Below, in pieces: positions 1-8,732 of a stretch of 64,000 bases of DNA. Origin of the DNA: Pseudomaricurvus alkylphenolicus. GTDB taxonomy: Bacteria; Pseudomonadota; Gammaproteobacteria; Pseudomonadales; Cellvibrionaceae. The stretch spans positions 806,001-870,000 of the forward strand of contig NZ_JAAQPI010000001.1 of NCBI RefSeq assembly GCF_011683955.1, written 5' to 3'. Every line of letters starts with the position of its first letter. The stretch's first letter is position 1. The position numbers and the translations under genes are program-made. The notes beneath the pieces were generated by a model. The model was not told where the DNA came from, ran no database searches, and saw only the letters and a program-made list of their open reading frames with translations.

Positions 1-660
1 GAACCACAGAACTCCCACCTGGCCGGTATGAATCTGTGGCCCGAAGGGCTCAGGAATCAACACGAAGTCTCCGCCATAACCCTGATCCAGACAAGCCAGG
101 GTGCCATTGCCCGAGCACTCTTCCTCCACCACGGCTTGAATGGTCAGCGGTGAGTCGATGATAAAACCGGCTTTGTGAATGGCGTGTACAGCGTAGATCA
201 TGGCCGCAACGCCTGACTGCATATCCCCCGCTCCACGGCCATACAGCCACCCATCTTTTTCCCATGGTTCATTAGGGGGGCGGCTCCACATATCAAAAGG
301 TGTAGCATCAACCACATCCAAGTGCCCGTTGAATACCAGACTCTTTCCCTTCGCCTGAGGGTTGAGTGTTGAAACCAGGTTATATTTTTTGTCATGCTCC
401 CACTCCACGGGCGCATATAATGGATGCTCTGAAAGACTCTTTTTATTCAACGGGACGCGATCGGCAGGCAACGACAGATCCCTAAGATGCCGTTCAACCA
501 CATCCAGTACGCCCTGTTCTTGATTCAGGATACCGTACTGTTTCACCATTTCTTTTGTGAAGTTGATGACCTCGGGAAATATCTGATCACATATTGAGAG
601 AATTTTACCTTCTATAACCCCACGCTCACTATCGTTACGCTCATCTACGAAGGCTGTCAT
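1..660 (-). CDS. M20-family metallopeptidase/deacylase (ArgE/DapE-like), C-terminus cut by window edge
   Basis: The first 220 residues of a zinc-dependent M20 amidohydrolase are visible and the frame stays open to base 1. Metal-site signatures are in the right order: GHLDVV (His113, Asp115), GRGAGDMQSG (bridging Asp146) and the general-base pair EE at 179-180. The family hydrolyses N-acyl amino acids or dipeptides (acetylornithine deacetylase, succinyl-diaminopimelate desuccinylase and relatives); the acyl substrate cannot be told from this half. No signal peptide is visible, so it is probably cytoplasmic. The ATG overlaps the stop of the upstream CoA-transferase gene by one base (TAATG), which implies translational coupling and a shared pathway with a CoA-thioester intermediate. 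Confidence 0.88.
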   Translation of the reverse strand, partial: MTAFVDERNDSERGVIEGKILSICDQIFPEVINFTKEMVKQYGILNQEQGVLDVVERHLRDLSLPADRVPLNKKSLSEHPLYAPVEWEHDKKYNLVSTLNPQAKGKSLVFNGHLDVVDATPFDMWSRPPNEPWEKDGWLYGRGAGDMQSGVAAMIYAVHAIHKAGFIIDSPLTIQAVVEEECSGNGTLACLDQGYGGDFVLIPEPFGPQIHTGQVGVLWF

Positions 661-1304
661 TAGAATCTCTCCAGCTGATCGGAAACTTTTAGTTCAGCAC
701 CCGTCTGAGCCAACAAGTCGTCAAGTTGTATGTTCTCTGCGATTTCGCGCAGCAATAATCCCTCTTTCGTCACGTCCATGACGGCCTTATCCGTTATGAT
801 TCTCGATACACACCGTTTAGCGGTCAAAGGGAGGGTACAACGTTTTAAGATCTTGGGATTCCCACGTTTATCGTTATGGCTGCACAAAATAACAATACGC
901 GGTGTCTTTTGCGCTAACTCCATCGCTCCACCGATACCCGGCGAAAAGCGCCCGGGAATCTTCCAGTTAGCCAGGTTTCCCAGCTCATCGACTTCAAATG
1001 CTCCCATGACGGACATATCTACTTTTCCCCGTCGGATCATGGCAAAGGAGACCGCGCTGTCGAAGAAACAGCTGCCTTCTCGAGTGGTTGTGTAGACGCC
1101 GCCGGCATCTATCAGTGCAGCATCTGCCGTCTCCTTGGAGGCTTGTTTCCAGGCACCAAGTACACCGTTCTCGGACTGAATCAGTACATCTACGCTTTCC
1201 GGTAGGTAATTGATCAGTTGAGTTGGGAGACCTATACCGAGATTGACGATCTGTCCTGAAGCAATCTCTGCAGCCGCACGATTTAGCATTCTATCTGTAT
1301 TCAC
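660..1304 (-). CDS. 3-oxoacid/acyl CoA-transferase, subunit B
   Basis: A 214-residue beta subunit of a family I CoA-transferase. The NLGIGLPTQL segment (21-30) and the SENG motif with the catalytic glutamate (Glu45), which forms the glutamyl-CoA thioester, are present, as is the conserved GGAMELA segment. The start is GTG at 1304 with AGGAG five bases upstream. It follows the alpha subunit with an 8-base gap, and its stop overlaps the M20 gene. It would move CoA between a donor such as succinyl-CoA and a 3-oxo or related acid in the cytoplasm. It is clearly diverged from the second pair at 8733-10129 (the LGMGPFP segment is missing here), so it probably uses another substrate. Confidence 0.9.
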   Translation of the reverse strand: MNTDRMLNRAAAEIASGQIVNLGIGLPTQLINYLPESVDVLIQSENGVLGAWKQASKETADAALIDAGGVYTTTREGSCFFDSAVSFAMIRRGKVDMSVMGAFEVDELGNLANWKIPGRFSPGIGGAMELAQKTPRIVILCSHNDKRGNPKILKRCTLPLTAKRCVSRIITDKAVMDVTKEGLLLREIAENIQLDDLLAQTGAELKVSDQLERF

Positions 1305-1312
1305 ATCAACTC

Positions 1313-2017
1313 CTAGGAGACCTCATCTGTTACTCGACCAGGCATCAATCCGTAGGCATCGCCAAGTTGATCAAGCGGCACTACCGAAGATACAAATGCA
1401 CTGGGCGTATGTACGGAGGCGGGGGCCAAGCTTCCGGGTTCCTGAATTCTCGGGGATTCAACGATAACCTGGTCCGCTGCCATAGCCATAAGGGGGTTAA
1501 AATTCATGGCACTTGCTCGGTATACAAGATTACCAAAGTAATCCGCAGTCGCAGCATGCAACAATGCGAATTGGGCAGGCAACGCTTCCTCAAGCTTGTA
1601 AGTATTACCCTGCCATGTGATTAGCTGGCGAGGATCAGTAATTTCTGAATCAACCCCGATATCGGATAAGAATCCATAACTGCCGGCCCCTGCAGTGCGA
1701 ATCTTCTCCGCCAAAATTCCCTGAGGGTGAAAAGAGACCTCAATGACTCCGTCATTCATCATGGCCACTACGCTTTTGTTCAACCCGATATGGGTGGTGA
1801 TGAGCTTTTTCACCTGTCCGTTCTCAATGAGTTTGCTAATACCCAGACCGGATTCGTTAGCATCATTTTTAATCAGAGTAAGCCGGGACTGACCTTGGTT
1901 GACTAATTCATCAATCAAGGTAAATGGTGTACCAGGACATCCAAATCCACCCACCATAATGATCGCGCCATCCGGAATGGTTGCGATTGCATTCTCTAAG
2001 CTTTGCAGTTTATTCAT
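1313..2017 (-). CDS. 3-oxoacid/acyl CoA-transferase, subunit A
   Basis: The alpha subunit of the heteromeric CoA-transferase. The glycine-rich MVGGFGCPGTP segment near the N-terminus, which contributes to CoA binding, and the NDANESGLGISKL and GILAEKIRTAGAG segments are typical of the family. I chose the ATG at 2017 (protein begins MNKLQSLENA), with AGGAG eleven bases upstream; an in-frame GTG at 2038 would add seven residues. It lies between the antiporter gene (53-base gap) and subunit B (8-base gap), in the middle of a four-gene operon transcribed leftward. Partner assignment to the adjacent subunit B is safe; the substrate is unknown. Confidence 0.9.
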   Translation of the reverse strand: MNKLQSLENAIATIPDGAIIMVGGFGCPGTPFTLIDELVNQGQSRLTLIKNDANESGLGISKLIENGQVKKLITTHIGLNKSVVAMMNDGVIEVSFHPQGILAEKIRTAGAGSYGFLSDIGVDSEITDPRQLITWQGNTYKLEEALPAQFALLHAATADYFGNLVYRASAMNFNPLMAMAADQVIVESPRIQEPGSLAPASVHTPSAFVSSVVPLDQLGDAYGLMPGRVTDEVS

Positions 2018-2070
2018 CAGCTCGACAACTCCTCTCACTGAAATTCTATTGATCCATAATAAGGAACAGG

Positions 2071-3513
2071 TTAGACACGAATATTCTCCGCATCTCGATA
2101 GACTTGACGCGAGCTGATATCACCCTCACGGAACATGTATTTGTTGGTATAGGCTAGTAACAGAGTGATTATTGGTGCCAACCAGGCGAAAAAGGTATAG
2201 GGCAGATAATCGAGTGTTGCCACTCCCAGCACCGAGGCGTAGTAAACCCCGCCAAGTCCCCATGGAATTAGCGGGGATGTGACCGTTGCAGAGTCTTCAC
2301 TTACTCGAGAGCACACCTGTGGCAACAAGCGCTTCTTTTTGTACAAAGGTATCAGCATGCGGGTTGGAATAATGATCGCCATATACTGGCTGGCGGTGAA
2401 GACATTGATTACCACAGACGATACGACATGAGTGGTCACCAGACCCGATACCGAATTCACCATTTTCTGAACCTGCTCCAGAATAACCGTCAGCATTTTG
2501 GTTTTTTCCATGACTCCCCCCATTGCAAGGGCAGCAAATGCCAGAGAGATGGTCCACATCATGTTTTGCAATCCACCACCTGATAGTAATTTGTCCACCT
2601 CGGGTATGCCGATTTCGGAAACAAAACCATAGTTCATGTAGTGCAACATATCCGACACGGAGTGTCCTTGAACAACGACTGCCAGTACGAACCCCAGCAG
2701 CGTTGCAATGACCATTACGGCGAGACCTCCTACTTTCTTAACCGCAAGCAGCACCACCAATACCGGCGGTAGCAATGTAAGCGGGTTCAACACGTAGTTG
2801 TTCCTGATCCCCTCGATAAGGGAATCCATACGATCATTGTTGTTGGAACCGCCGGATTCGGAGCTAACTCCAAACAAGAAAAATATCGCCAAAGTCAGGA
2901 GGATTGCAGGCCCCGTGGAATAGGCCATGCTACGAATATGATCGAACAGATCCGCTTCTGCCACCCCTGAAGCGAGATTGGTAGAGTCGGAGAGTGGAGA
3001 CATTTTGTCACCAAAGATCGAACCTGAAATTACCGCCCCTGCTGTGAGCGCCGGCGGTATCCCCAGCCCCAGACCAACGCCCATAAAACCGACGCCAAAC
3101 GTTGCAGCCGTCGTCCAGGAGCTGCCTGTACAGACAGAACCCAAGCAACAGATCAGGCAGGCTGTGAACAGGAAGTACTCCGGCGTCAATGCCATCATGC
3201 CGTAATAGATCAACGCCGGAATGGTGCCTGCCGCTATCCAACTGGCGATCAATACTCCGACCAACATCAATATCAGCATTGGCAGCATCGCCAGGTTGCA
3301 GCCATAGAGAATTCCCTCCTGAACTTCTTCCCAGCTGAAACCGTGCAATAACGCAACCAATGCGGCAACCGCCGTTACCATGATTAAAGTGATTTGGGTA
3401 GTGCCTGTACTTTTGAGCACAAACACCTGTGTGGAGATGGCAACCACGAGAAATAACATAACACTCAGTGAACTCCAAAAGCCCACGCGCTTATCGCTGG
3501 CTGTGTAAGTCAT
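2071..3513 (-). CDS. NhaC-family Na+/H+ antiporter or substrate/Na+ exchanger
   Basis: A polytopic inner-membrane protein of about 480 residues with some eleven hydrophobic segments. The signature GDKMSPLSDSTNLASG marks the NhaC family, whose members include Na+/H+ and malate/lactate antiporters. The ATG at 3513 has GGAG five bases upstream and is preferred over the upstream in-frame start at 3549. It is the first gene of the leftward operon, ahead of the CoA-transferase and the M20 deacylase, so it more likely imports the pathway substrate or exports a product than serves general sodium balance; that is inference. The promoter must lie in 3514-3697, shared with the divergent LysR gene. Confidence 0.88.
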   Translation of the reverse strand: MTYTASDKRVGFWSSLSVMLFLVVAISTQVFVLKSTGTTQITLIMVTAVAALVALLHGFSWEEVQEGILYGCNLAMLPMLILMLVGVLIASWIAAGTIPALIYYGMMALTPEYFLFTACLICCLGSVCTGSSWTTAATFGVGFMGVGLGLGIPPALTAGAVISGSIFGDKMSPLSDSTNLASGVAEADLFDHIRSMAYSTGPAILLTLAIFFLFGVSSESGGSNNNDRMDSLIEGIRNNYVLNPLTLLPPVLVVLLAVKKVGGLAVMVIATLLGFVLAVVVQGHSVSDMLHYMNYGFVSEIGIPEVDKLLSGGGLQNMMWTISLAFAALAMGGVMEKTKMLTVILEQVQKMVNSVSGLVTTHVVSSVVINVFTASQYMAIIIPTRMLIPLYKKKRLLPQVCSRVSEDSATVTSPLIPWGLGGVYYASVLGVATLDYLPYTFFAWLAPIITLLLAYTNKYMFREGDISSRQVYRDAENIRV

Positions 3514-3657
3514 TGCTGCTCCTGTATCGTGTCTGGAAAGACGGCGCATTGATTCCGTTGGTCACTACCCGAACATCCTGGTTCTGTATGAACATGGTTA
3601 TGAATTATAGATTCACCAGAACAACCATGACAATGCATGATCAATTCTTGTAATATA

Positions 3658-3672
3658 ATGACTTTTTGTCAT
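3658..3672. promoter_or_regulatory. Candidate LysR-type operator ATGAC-N5-GTCAT in the divergent promoter
   Basis: ATGACTTTTTGTCAT is a perfect 5-5-5 palindrome and contains the T-N11-A pattern typical of LysR-type regulator boxes. It sits 25 bases upstream of the chosen LysR start and 144 bases upstream of the NhaC operon. A matching palindrome lies at 4630-4644. An extra ATGAC half-site is at 3627-3631, and TCTTGTAAT, which recurs beside the second palindrome, is at 3646-3654. Autoregulation is the likely meaning. Confidence 0.6.
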
Positions 3673-3697
3673 GCTAATCCGACCGCGGAACAATCTT

Positions 3698-4582
3698 ATG
3701 GAAAACATAAGCCTTAACTCCTTGAAAGCGCTGACTATTTTTAAAACCCTCTATGAAAACAGCTCCGCAACCAAAACCGCTGCTGTCCTGGGTATTACCC
3801 AGTCTGGAGTGAGCCGCTCTTTGGGCCAGTTGGAGGAGAACCTCGGTATTCAGTTGTTTATTCGTGAAAAGAATCGCTTGATTGCTACCCCCGAGGCACA
3901 GGAACTTTACAGCAATGTGCTCGCCCTGATGATCAACCTGGATGAACTCAAGCACAATGTTGCGGCACTTCGAGAATTCGGAGCCTCCCGGGTTCGTATA
4001 GCGAGTATTCCAGGACTGGCATTTGGCTATCTTCCTAAAGTCATTGCTCGACTGCAGCAAGAAGTGCCCAAGCTGAATATCTATTTTGACATTATGGCCA
4101 GTAGCGACGTAGTGCGATCAGTGGAATCCGGAATTTTCGATTTGGGGGTCATAACCCTGCCGACAACCAGTCAACAGCTGATTGTGGAAGAATTGATAAA
4201 AACGGAAGCGGTCTGTTTACTGCCGAAATCACACCCGCTCGCCAACAAGAAAGAAATCCATCTGGAAGATTTCCGGCATCAGCACTTAGTCATACCCAAT
4301 CAGCCTAATGTTGCTGCCGATCAACTACTGCGCTTGATCAGAGATAATCGCATTCAGATTGCAGGCAAAACCGAATCCAATATTGCCAGTATTTGTGCGC
4401 TGGTCGAACAAGGGGTTGGTATCAGCGTCATCAACTCGATCACGGCCAACGATCTCGCTCCCAAAAATGTGCTGCTAAAACCCTTTGCCCCGACAATTCA
4501 CTATGCCTTTGGGCTGGTGTACCAGAAGCACTGGAGTGACAACAAACTGACTCAGATGATTCGCGACCATCTTACACCGTAA
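3698..4582 (+). CDS. LysR-family transcriptional regulator
   Basis: A LysR-type regulator of about 294 residues: an N-terminal winged helix-turn-helix (NSLKALTIFKTLYENSSATK, then QSGVSRSLGQLEE), a linker helix, and a periplasmic-binding-protein-like effector domain from about residue 90. I prefer the ATG at 3698 (MENISLNSLK) because the alternative at 3671 lies inside the palindromic operator. It is divergent from the NhaC/CoA-transferase/M20 operon and upstream of the TonB receptor. The shared operators at 3658 and 4630 suggest it controls itself, the operon and the receptor in response to the pathway substrate or a CoA intermediate. Confidence 0.92.
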   Translation: MENISLNSLKALTIFKTLYENSSATKTAAVLGITQSGVSRSLGQLEENLGIQLFIREKNRLIATPEAQELYSNVLALMINLDELKHNVAALREFGASRVRIASIPGLAFGYLPKVIARLQQEVPKLNIYFDIMASSDVVRSVESGIFDLGVITLPTTSQQLIVEELIKTEAVCLLPKSHPLANKKEIHLEDFRHQHLVIPNQPNVAADQLLRLIRDNRIQIAGKTESNIASICALVEQGVGISVINSITANDLAPKNVLLKPFAPTIHYAFGLVYQKHWSDNKLTQMIRDHLTP

Positions 4583-4629
4583 CTGACAGAGAACACGCGA
4601 TAGAGGTCCGGCTTCCGCCACCTCAAATC

Positions 4630-4644
4630 ATGACTATAAGTCAT
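4630..4644. promoter_or_regulatory. Second LysR-type operator ATGAC-N5-GTCAT, upstream of the TonB receptor
   Basis: ATGACTATAAGTCAT repeats the same palindromic arms and spacing as the site at 3658-3672, with a different spacer. TCTTGTAAT follows at 4667-4675, also matching the first region. It lies between the LysR stop (4582) and the receptor start (4812), leaving a long leader of about 165 bases. The best reading is that the LysR protein also controls the receptor. Confidence 0.6.
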
Positions 4645-4811
4645 GCATTTATGCGAAAACATCATATCTTGTAATACCTTGAGGCAGCTGCCTACAATAA
4701 CTTTACCCGCCGTACTTCGTACTGAAACTTTTCATTCGAATCTCTGCAACGGCAAACAGGGCAACAGACAAACACACAAATAAAGACATATCAGCTATAA
4801 AGGTGAAGATA

Positions 4812-7328
4812 ATGAGGAGCATTTACACCCTAACATCCCTGTCAATCATGGCATTGACCGGCAGCCTTGGGACAGCACAAGTTCTTGCTCAAAGTGGAAA
4901 CGGAGAGTATGCCGATGGTAGCGATATCATCGAAGAGGTTATTACCACGGGCACTCGAATTCAGGGACGTTCAGCACTCGACTCTGCTGCACCTGTCGAT
5001 GTTCTATCAGGAGATGATTTTACCAACCAGGGTGCTAACGATCTGGGCGATCTGCTGCGCACAATTGTGCCTTCTTACAATGTTAACGCCCAGCCTATCA
5101 GTGATGCTGCAACCTTTGTCCGCCCTGCCAATCTGCGCGGACTTGCTCCGGATCATACGCTGGTATTGATGAACGGTAAGCGCCGTCATCGTTCTGCCGT
5201 CATTGCGTTTTATGGCGCTGGCCTTTCCGACGGTGCTCAGGGGCCGGACATTTCAGTGCTTCCTTCTATTGCCCTGGAGCAAGTAGAAGTACTTCGTGAC
5301 GGGGCTGCCGCGCAATACGGATCTGATGCCATTGCCGGAGTCATGAACTTCAAATTGAAAGACGACTCCGAGGGTGGCTCTCTGGAAATAAAGGCCGGCA
5401 CTTTCTATGAGGGAGACGGTGACAGTCTGCAATTGGCTGGGAACATTGGTCTGCCCCTTACCAGTAACGGTTTTGCTAACCTGAGCATCGAATATAACGA
5501 GGCCGATCCCACCGACCGTTCGGTACAGCGGGATGATGCAGCAGCGCTCATCGCAGCAGGCAATTCTGATGTGGCTGATCCTGCACAGATCTGGGGCTCA
5601 CCCGAGCTCAAAGAAGATCTGAAAATCGTCGCGAATCTGGGATTGGACCTGGACGCTGACAAGACTTTCTATGCCTTCGGAAACTACGCCAACAAGAGCT
5701 CAGAGGGCGGTCTTTACTACCGTAACCCCAGCAGCCGCGAGGGAGTCTATACTCGCGGTGGCGCTCCATTGATTGGCGACCTGGACGGGGTCAACCAGGG
5801 CATTGACTGTAGCGGCGCCAGCCTGGCGCAGGTTATGGACAATAACACATCACTGGGTGCAAACTGCTTTGTGTTTAATGAACTATACCCGGGTGGATTC
5901 ACCCCTACCATGGAAGGTGAAGTCACTGACTTGGCGGGTGTAGTCGGCGTTCGCGGATCGCTGGATTCTGGTTGGAACTATGACGTCAGTGTCGGTGCCG
6001 GCTACAGCGAAGTCGAGTTTACAGTACGCTCTATAAACGCTTCATATGGCCCCAACACGCCGCTGACAATGGATGCAGGCAGTTATTCCCAATTGGAAAA
6101 AAACTTCAATATCGATGTCACCTACCCTATCCCAGTTGACGCCTTCGCATCAGACTTGAACTTTGCTGCAGGATTTGAATGGCGAGAAGAGAAATTTGAG
6201 GCCAAGATCGGCGACCCGGAATCCTACAACAGCGGCCCTCTCTTGTCCCAGGGCTTCAGTTCCGGCTCTCAGGGGTATGTTGGCCTCAGTGAAGACAGTG
6301 CAGGCGAGGCGGACCGTTCGAACATCGCATTTTATGTGGACCTGGAAGCAGAGGTAACTGACGATATACTGATTGGTTTAGCTACGCGATTGGAAGACTT
6401 CGATGACTTTGGTTCTACGAGCAACAGCAAACTGTCTGCCCGCTGGGACATCAGTGAGAATCTGTCTTTACGCAGCACAATCGCCACCGGCTTTCGGGCG
6501 CCGACGCCGGGGCAAGCCAATGTAACCAATGTCAGCAGTGTTTTTGATAACGGTGTATTGGTGAACAGTGGCATTATTCCACCCACAACACCCTTGGCGA
6601 TGGAGTTCGGTGGCAAGGCTCTTGACCCGGAAGAGTCCGAGAGTTTTTCTTTTGGCGTGGTGTTTAATATAGGTGCTTTGGACGTCACTATTGACTATTT
6701 CGATATTGATGTGGAAGACCGAATTACCCTTTCCAGCTTTAACAGTATCAGCCCCTCTGAAGCGGCTCTGTTGGAATCCCAGGGTATTGCCGGTGCCTCT
6801 GAATTCGCCAACTTCCGTTATTACACCAACGACTTTGATACCAATTCCAAAGGCGTCGACGTAGTTGCTACTTATCCCATCAATCTTTTTGATGGAGACA
6901 CAGACTTAAGCTTAGCCATGAACTGGACAGAAACAGAAGTGACGGGCTACACCGAAGGTCTGTTGAACGCCACACGGATACGTACATTGGAAGAAGGGTT
7001 ACCAGAGATAAGAGGAAACCTCTCATTGAGTCATGTTCAAGGCCCTTGGCGCGGCTTGGTCAGAGTCAACTATTACGGAGACTATTACATCGCTCACGCC
7101 TCGGCTGGCAGCCTTTCTTTTGAGCCAGGTGCGGAAACAACGGTGGATTTGGAATTGGCGTATAGCTTCAGCGATCAATTGACTGTTGTTGCAGGGGCCA
7201 ACAACGCCTTCGATCAATACCCGGATGAAAACCCCTATGGGGGTATCCTCGGCTCGAAGTACCCTGAGTTTTCTCCGATGGGGATCAATGGCGGAATGTA
7301 TTACCTGCGGTTGCGCTACGAACTCTGA
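4812..7328 (+). CDS. TonB-dependent outer-membrane receptor
   Basis: An outer-membrane active-transport receptor of 838 residues. A signal peptide is followed by a TonB-box region (EEVITTGTRI), a plug domain containing the typical VEVLRDGAAAQYGSDAIAGV segment, and a long 22-strand-type beta barrel. The ATG at 4812 follows GGTGA at good spacing; an in-frame GTG at 4803 is possible. The C-terminus ends in YEL rather than the usual terminal phenylalanine. It is the uptake arm of the left-hand catabolic locus, and its promoter region carries the same palindrome as the LysR gene. The ligand is unknown; siderophore transport is less likely given the surrounding catabolic genes. Confidence 0.92.
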   Translation: MRSIYTLTSLSIMALTGSLGTAQVLAQSGNGEYADGSDIIEEVITTGTRIQGRSALDSAAPVDVLSGDDFTNQGANDLGDLLRTIVPSYNVNAQPISDAATFVRPANLRGLAPDHTLVLMNGKRRHRSAVIAFYGAGLSDGAQGPDISVLPSIALEQVEVLRDGAAAQYGSDAIAGVMNFKLKDDSEGGSLEIKAGTFYEGDGDSLQLAGNIGLPLTSNGFANLSIEYNEADPTDRSVQRDDAAALIAAGNSDVADPAQIWGSPELKEDLKIVANLGLDLDADKTFYAFGNYANKSSEGGLYYRNPSSREGVYTRGGAPLIGDLDGVNQGIDCSGASLAQVMDNNTSLGANCFVFNELYPGGFTPTMEGEVTDLAGVVGVRGSLDSGWNYDVSVGAGYSEVEFTVRSINASYGPNTPLTMDAGSYSQLEKNFNIDVTYPIPVDAFASDLNFAAGFEWREEKFEAKIGDPESYNSGPLLSQGFSSGSQGYVGLSEDSAGEADRSNIAFYVDLEAEVTDDILIGLATRLEDFDDFGSTSNSKLSARWDISENLSLRSTIATGFRAPTPGQANVTNVSSVFDNGVLVNSGIIPPTTPLAMEFGGKALDPEESESFSFGVVFNIGALDVTIDYFDIDVEDRITLSSFNSISPSEAALLESQGIAGASEFANFRYYTNDFDTNSKGVDVVATYPINLFDGDTDLSLAMNWTETEVTGYTEGLLNATRIRTLEEGLPEIRGNLSLSHVQGPWRGLVRVNYYGDYYIAHASAGSLSFEPGAETTVDLELAYSFSDQLTVVAGANNAFDQYPDENPYGGILGSKYPEFSPMGINGGMYYLRLRYEL

Positions 7329-7396
7329 CCAGTCCGCTGACATGCAGCTGCAGGGGTGGGTTCCCTTGCAGTTGTATTAGAAAGTGGAAACTCTCA

Positions 7397-7436
7397 CCCG
7401 GCACCTGATTCAGCGTACACCTCAGGTACCGGGTTT
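7397..7436 (+). terminator. Probable rho-independent terminator after the TonB receptor
   Basis: The arms CCCGGCACCTGA (7397-7408) and TCAGGTACCGGG (7422-7433) pair over 12 positions with one mismatch, around a 13-base loop, followed by TTT. It lies in the convergent gap after the receptor. A second, weaker stem occurs at 7345-7374. Confidence 0.55.
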
Positions 7437-7457
7437 AAAAAGCAGGGCGACAAATAT

Positions 7458-8342
7458 CTACTGAGCCAGCGGCAGATGAATCGCCGTCAGCAGCTCACTG
7501 GGTGCCGTCTCTCTGGGGTCGTTCAGATACACCTCAAAGGGTGGCCTGTCTGCAAGCTCATAGTTACTGTTAGGCAACCAGCTGCCGTAATACCATTGAT
7601 AGGCTCTTTCCAGCTCAGCGTAGGGCCCTTTGAACGTCAAAACCGCGTGAGGGCCGCCAGTGATGGTGAGCGCTTCCAGTGGCTCGGGTATGTCTGCGGC
7701 ACCCTCGGTACTGATGCAGGCGTGAGAGCGCAAACTTTCGACATCCTCGCTCATGGGATCATCATAGTAAATGCCGACTGATTTGGCTTGTGGCGAGAAC
7801 AGGCCCGTGGCCATCGCGGTTGCCATCAGTTTTTCAAAGGCCTGGCCAATATTTAGATAATCACCTTGGTGCGCCACGCCGACGAGTTGCATTGGCTCTA
7901 CTTCTTGAATTTCTACCTTGTACATTGCGGAATACTCCTTGAGTTCGGGAATCACGTTCCCGCTGTTGTTCCAATGTCGTTGATTGAGTTGGTGAGCATT
8001 CTGCCTGTTGCTACGGTAGGCCGCCGGCGTCACCGCGTAGCTTTTTACAAAAGCCCGAATAAACGCCGCTGCGCTACCGTAGTTAATCGTTCGGGCAATG
8101 TCTTCGATCGACTTGTCCGACTGCAGAAGCTCGTAGGTGGCGTAGTGCAAACGAAGACGCCGCACCGTCTTCGCGACCGTTTCATGCATCAGCTCACGAT
8201 AGATGCGATGAAAGTGGTAGGGTGAAAAGTGAGCAACCTCGGCGAGGGTATTCACATCAATATCCTCGCCGATATGCTGCCATATGTAATCAACCACCTT
8301 CATGATGCGATGATGATACTGTTCCAGTGTTGTCGTCTTCAT
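7458..8342 (-). CDS. AraC-family regulator with GyrI-like effector-binding domain
   Basis: A 294-residue protein with two parts. The first 110 residues hold the AraC double helix-turn-helix (DVNTLAEVAHFSPYHFHRIY and IEDIARTINYGSAAAFIRAF). From about residue 140 there is a GyrI-like small-molecule-binding domain (VEIQEVEPMQLVGVAHQGDY onward). This is the Rob/SoxS-plus-GyrI layout found in many multidrug or small-molecule responsive regulators. The ATG at 8342 has a strong AGGAGG nine bases upstream. No obvious target gene is adjacent: it is convergent with the receptor, and a possible gene remnant lies upstream. The effector is unknown. Confidence 0.88.
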   Translation of the reverse strand: MKTTTLEQYHHRIMKVVDYIWQHIGEDIDVNTLAEVAHFSPYHFHRIYRELMHETVAKTVRRLRLHYATYELLQSDKSIEDIARTINYGSAAAFIRAFVKSYAVTPAAYRSNRQNAHQLNQRHWNNSGNVIPELKEYSAMYKVEIQEVEPMQLVGVAHQGDYLNIGQAFEKLMATAMATGLFSPQAKSVGIYYDDPMSEDVESLRSHACISTEGAADIPEPLEALTITGGPHAVLTFKGPYAELERAYQWYYGSWLPNSNYELADRPPFEVYLNDPRETAPSELLTAIHLPLAQ

Positions 8343-8501
8343 TTGCCGTACCTCCTGGTGAGTATCATAGGGCAGGGGTGATTGATAATATTTGCTAAGA
8401 ATTGGCGGTTAAGGATATTACATTATCGTAAATCTGCCTGAACGGGTAAAGAAATCACTCCTTCGACCCCCCTCATCGTTTTTTCACCAAAGGACAAGAA
8501 T

Positions 8502-8716
8502 ATGAAAAAAGCAGTATCACAGGAATTCAATGCAAATTCATGGCCCTCATCAATGAGGTCATTGGTTTATGATTATTCCCGGATTATGCCTATTATGAAA
8601 TCACAACGGATGGATCAAGAACCAATCAATCCAACGTTGTGAATCGGACTCCTGGAAACTTCACCGTAGAACGTGGTTCTCTGACGCGGCTGGCGCTTGG
8701 AGCACTGTTTTCTTAA
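8502..8716 (+). pseudogene. Possible small gene or frameshifted gene remnant
   Basis: This lies in a 390-base gap (8343-8732) with no confident gene. From an ATG at 8502, preceded by AAAGGAC, one frame reads 46 codons to a stop at 8640-8642 (MKKAVSQEFN...). Another frame reads to a stop at 8714-8716 and looks protein-like (DYAYYEITTDG, then PGNFTVERGSLTRLALG) but is closed upstream by an in-frame TGA. Two half-open frames in series fit a decayed gene. I recognise no family, and the whole stretch may be non-coding. Confidence 0.2.
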
Positions 8717-8732
8717 GCGGCACAAATTCCCT

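Noticed and set aside
3673-4060. 128-codon frame antisense to the LysR gene
   Set aside because: A shadow frame of a well-supported regulator gene.
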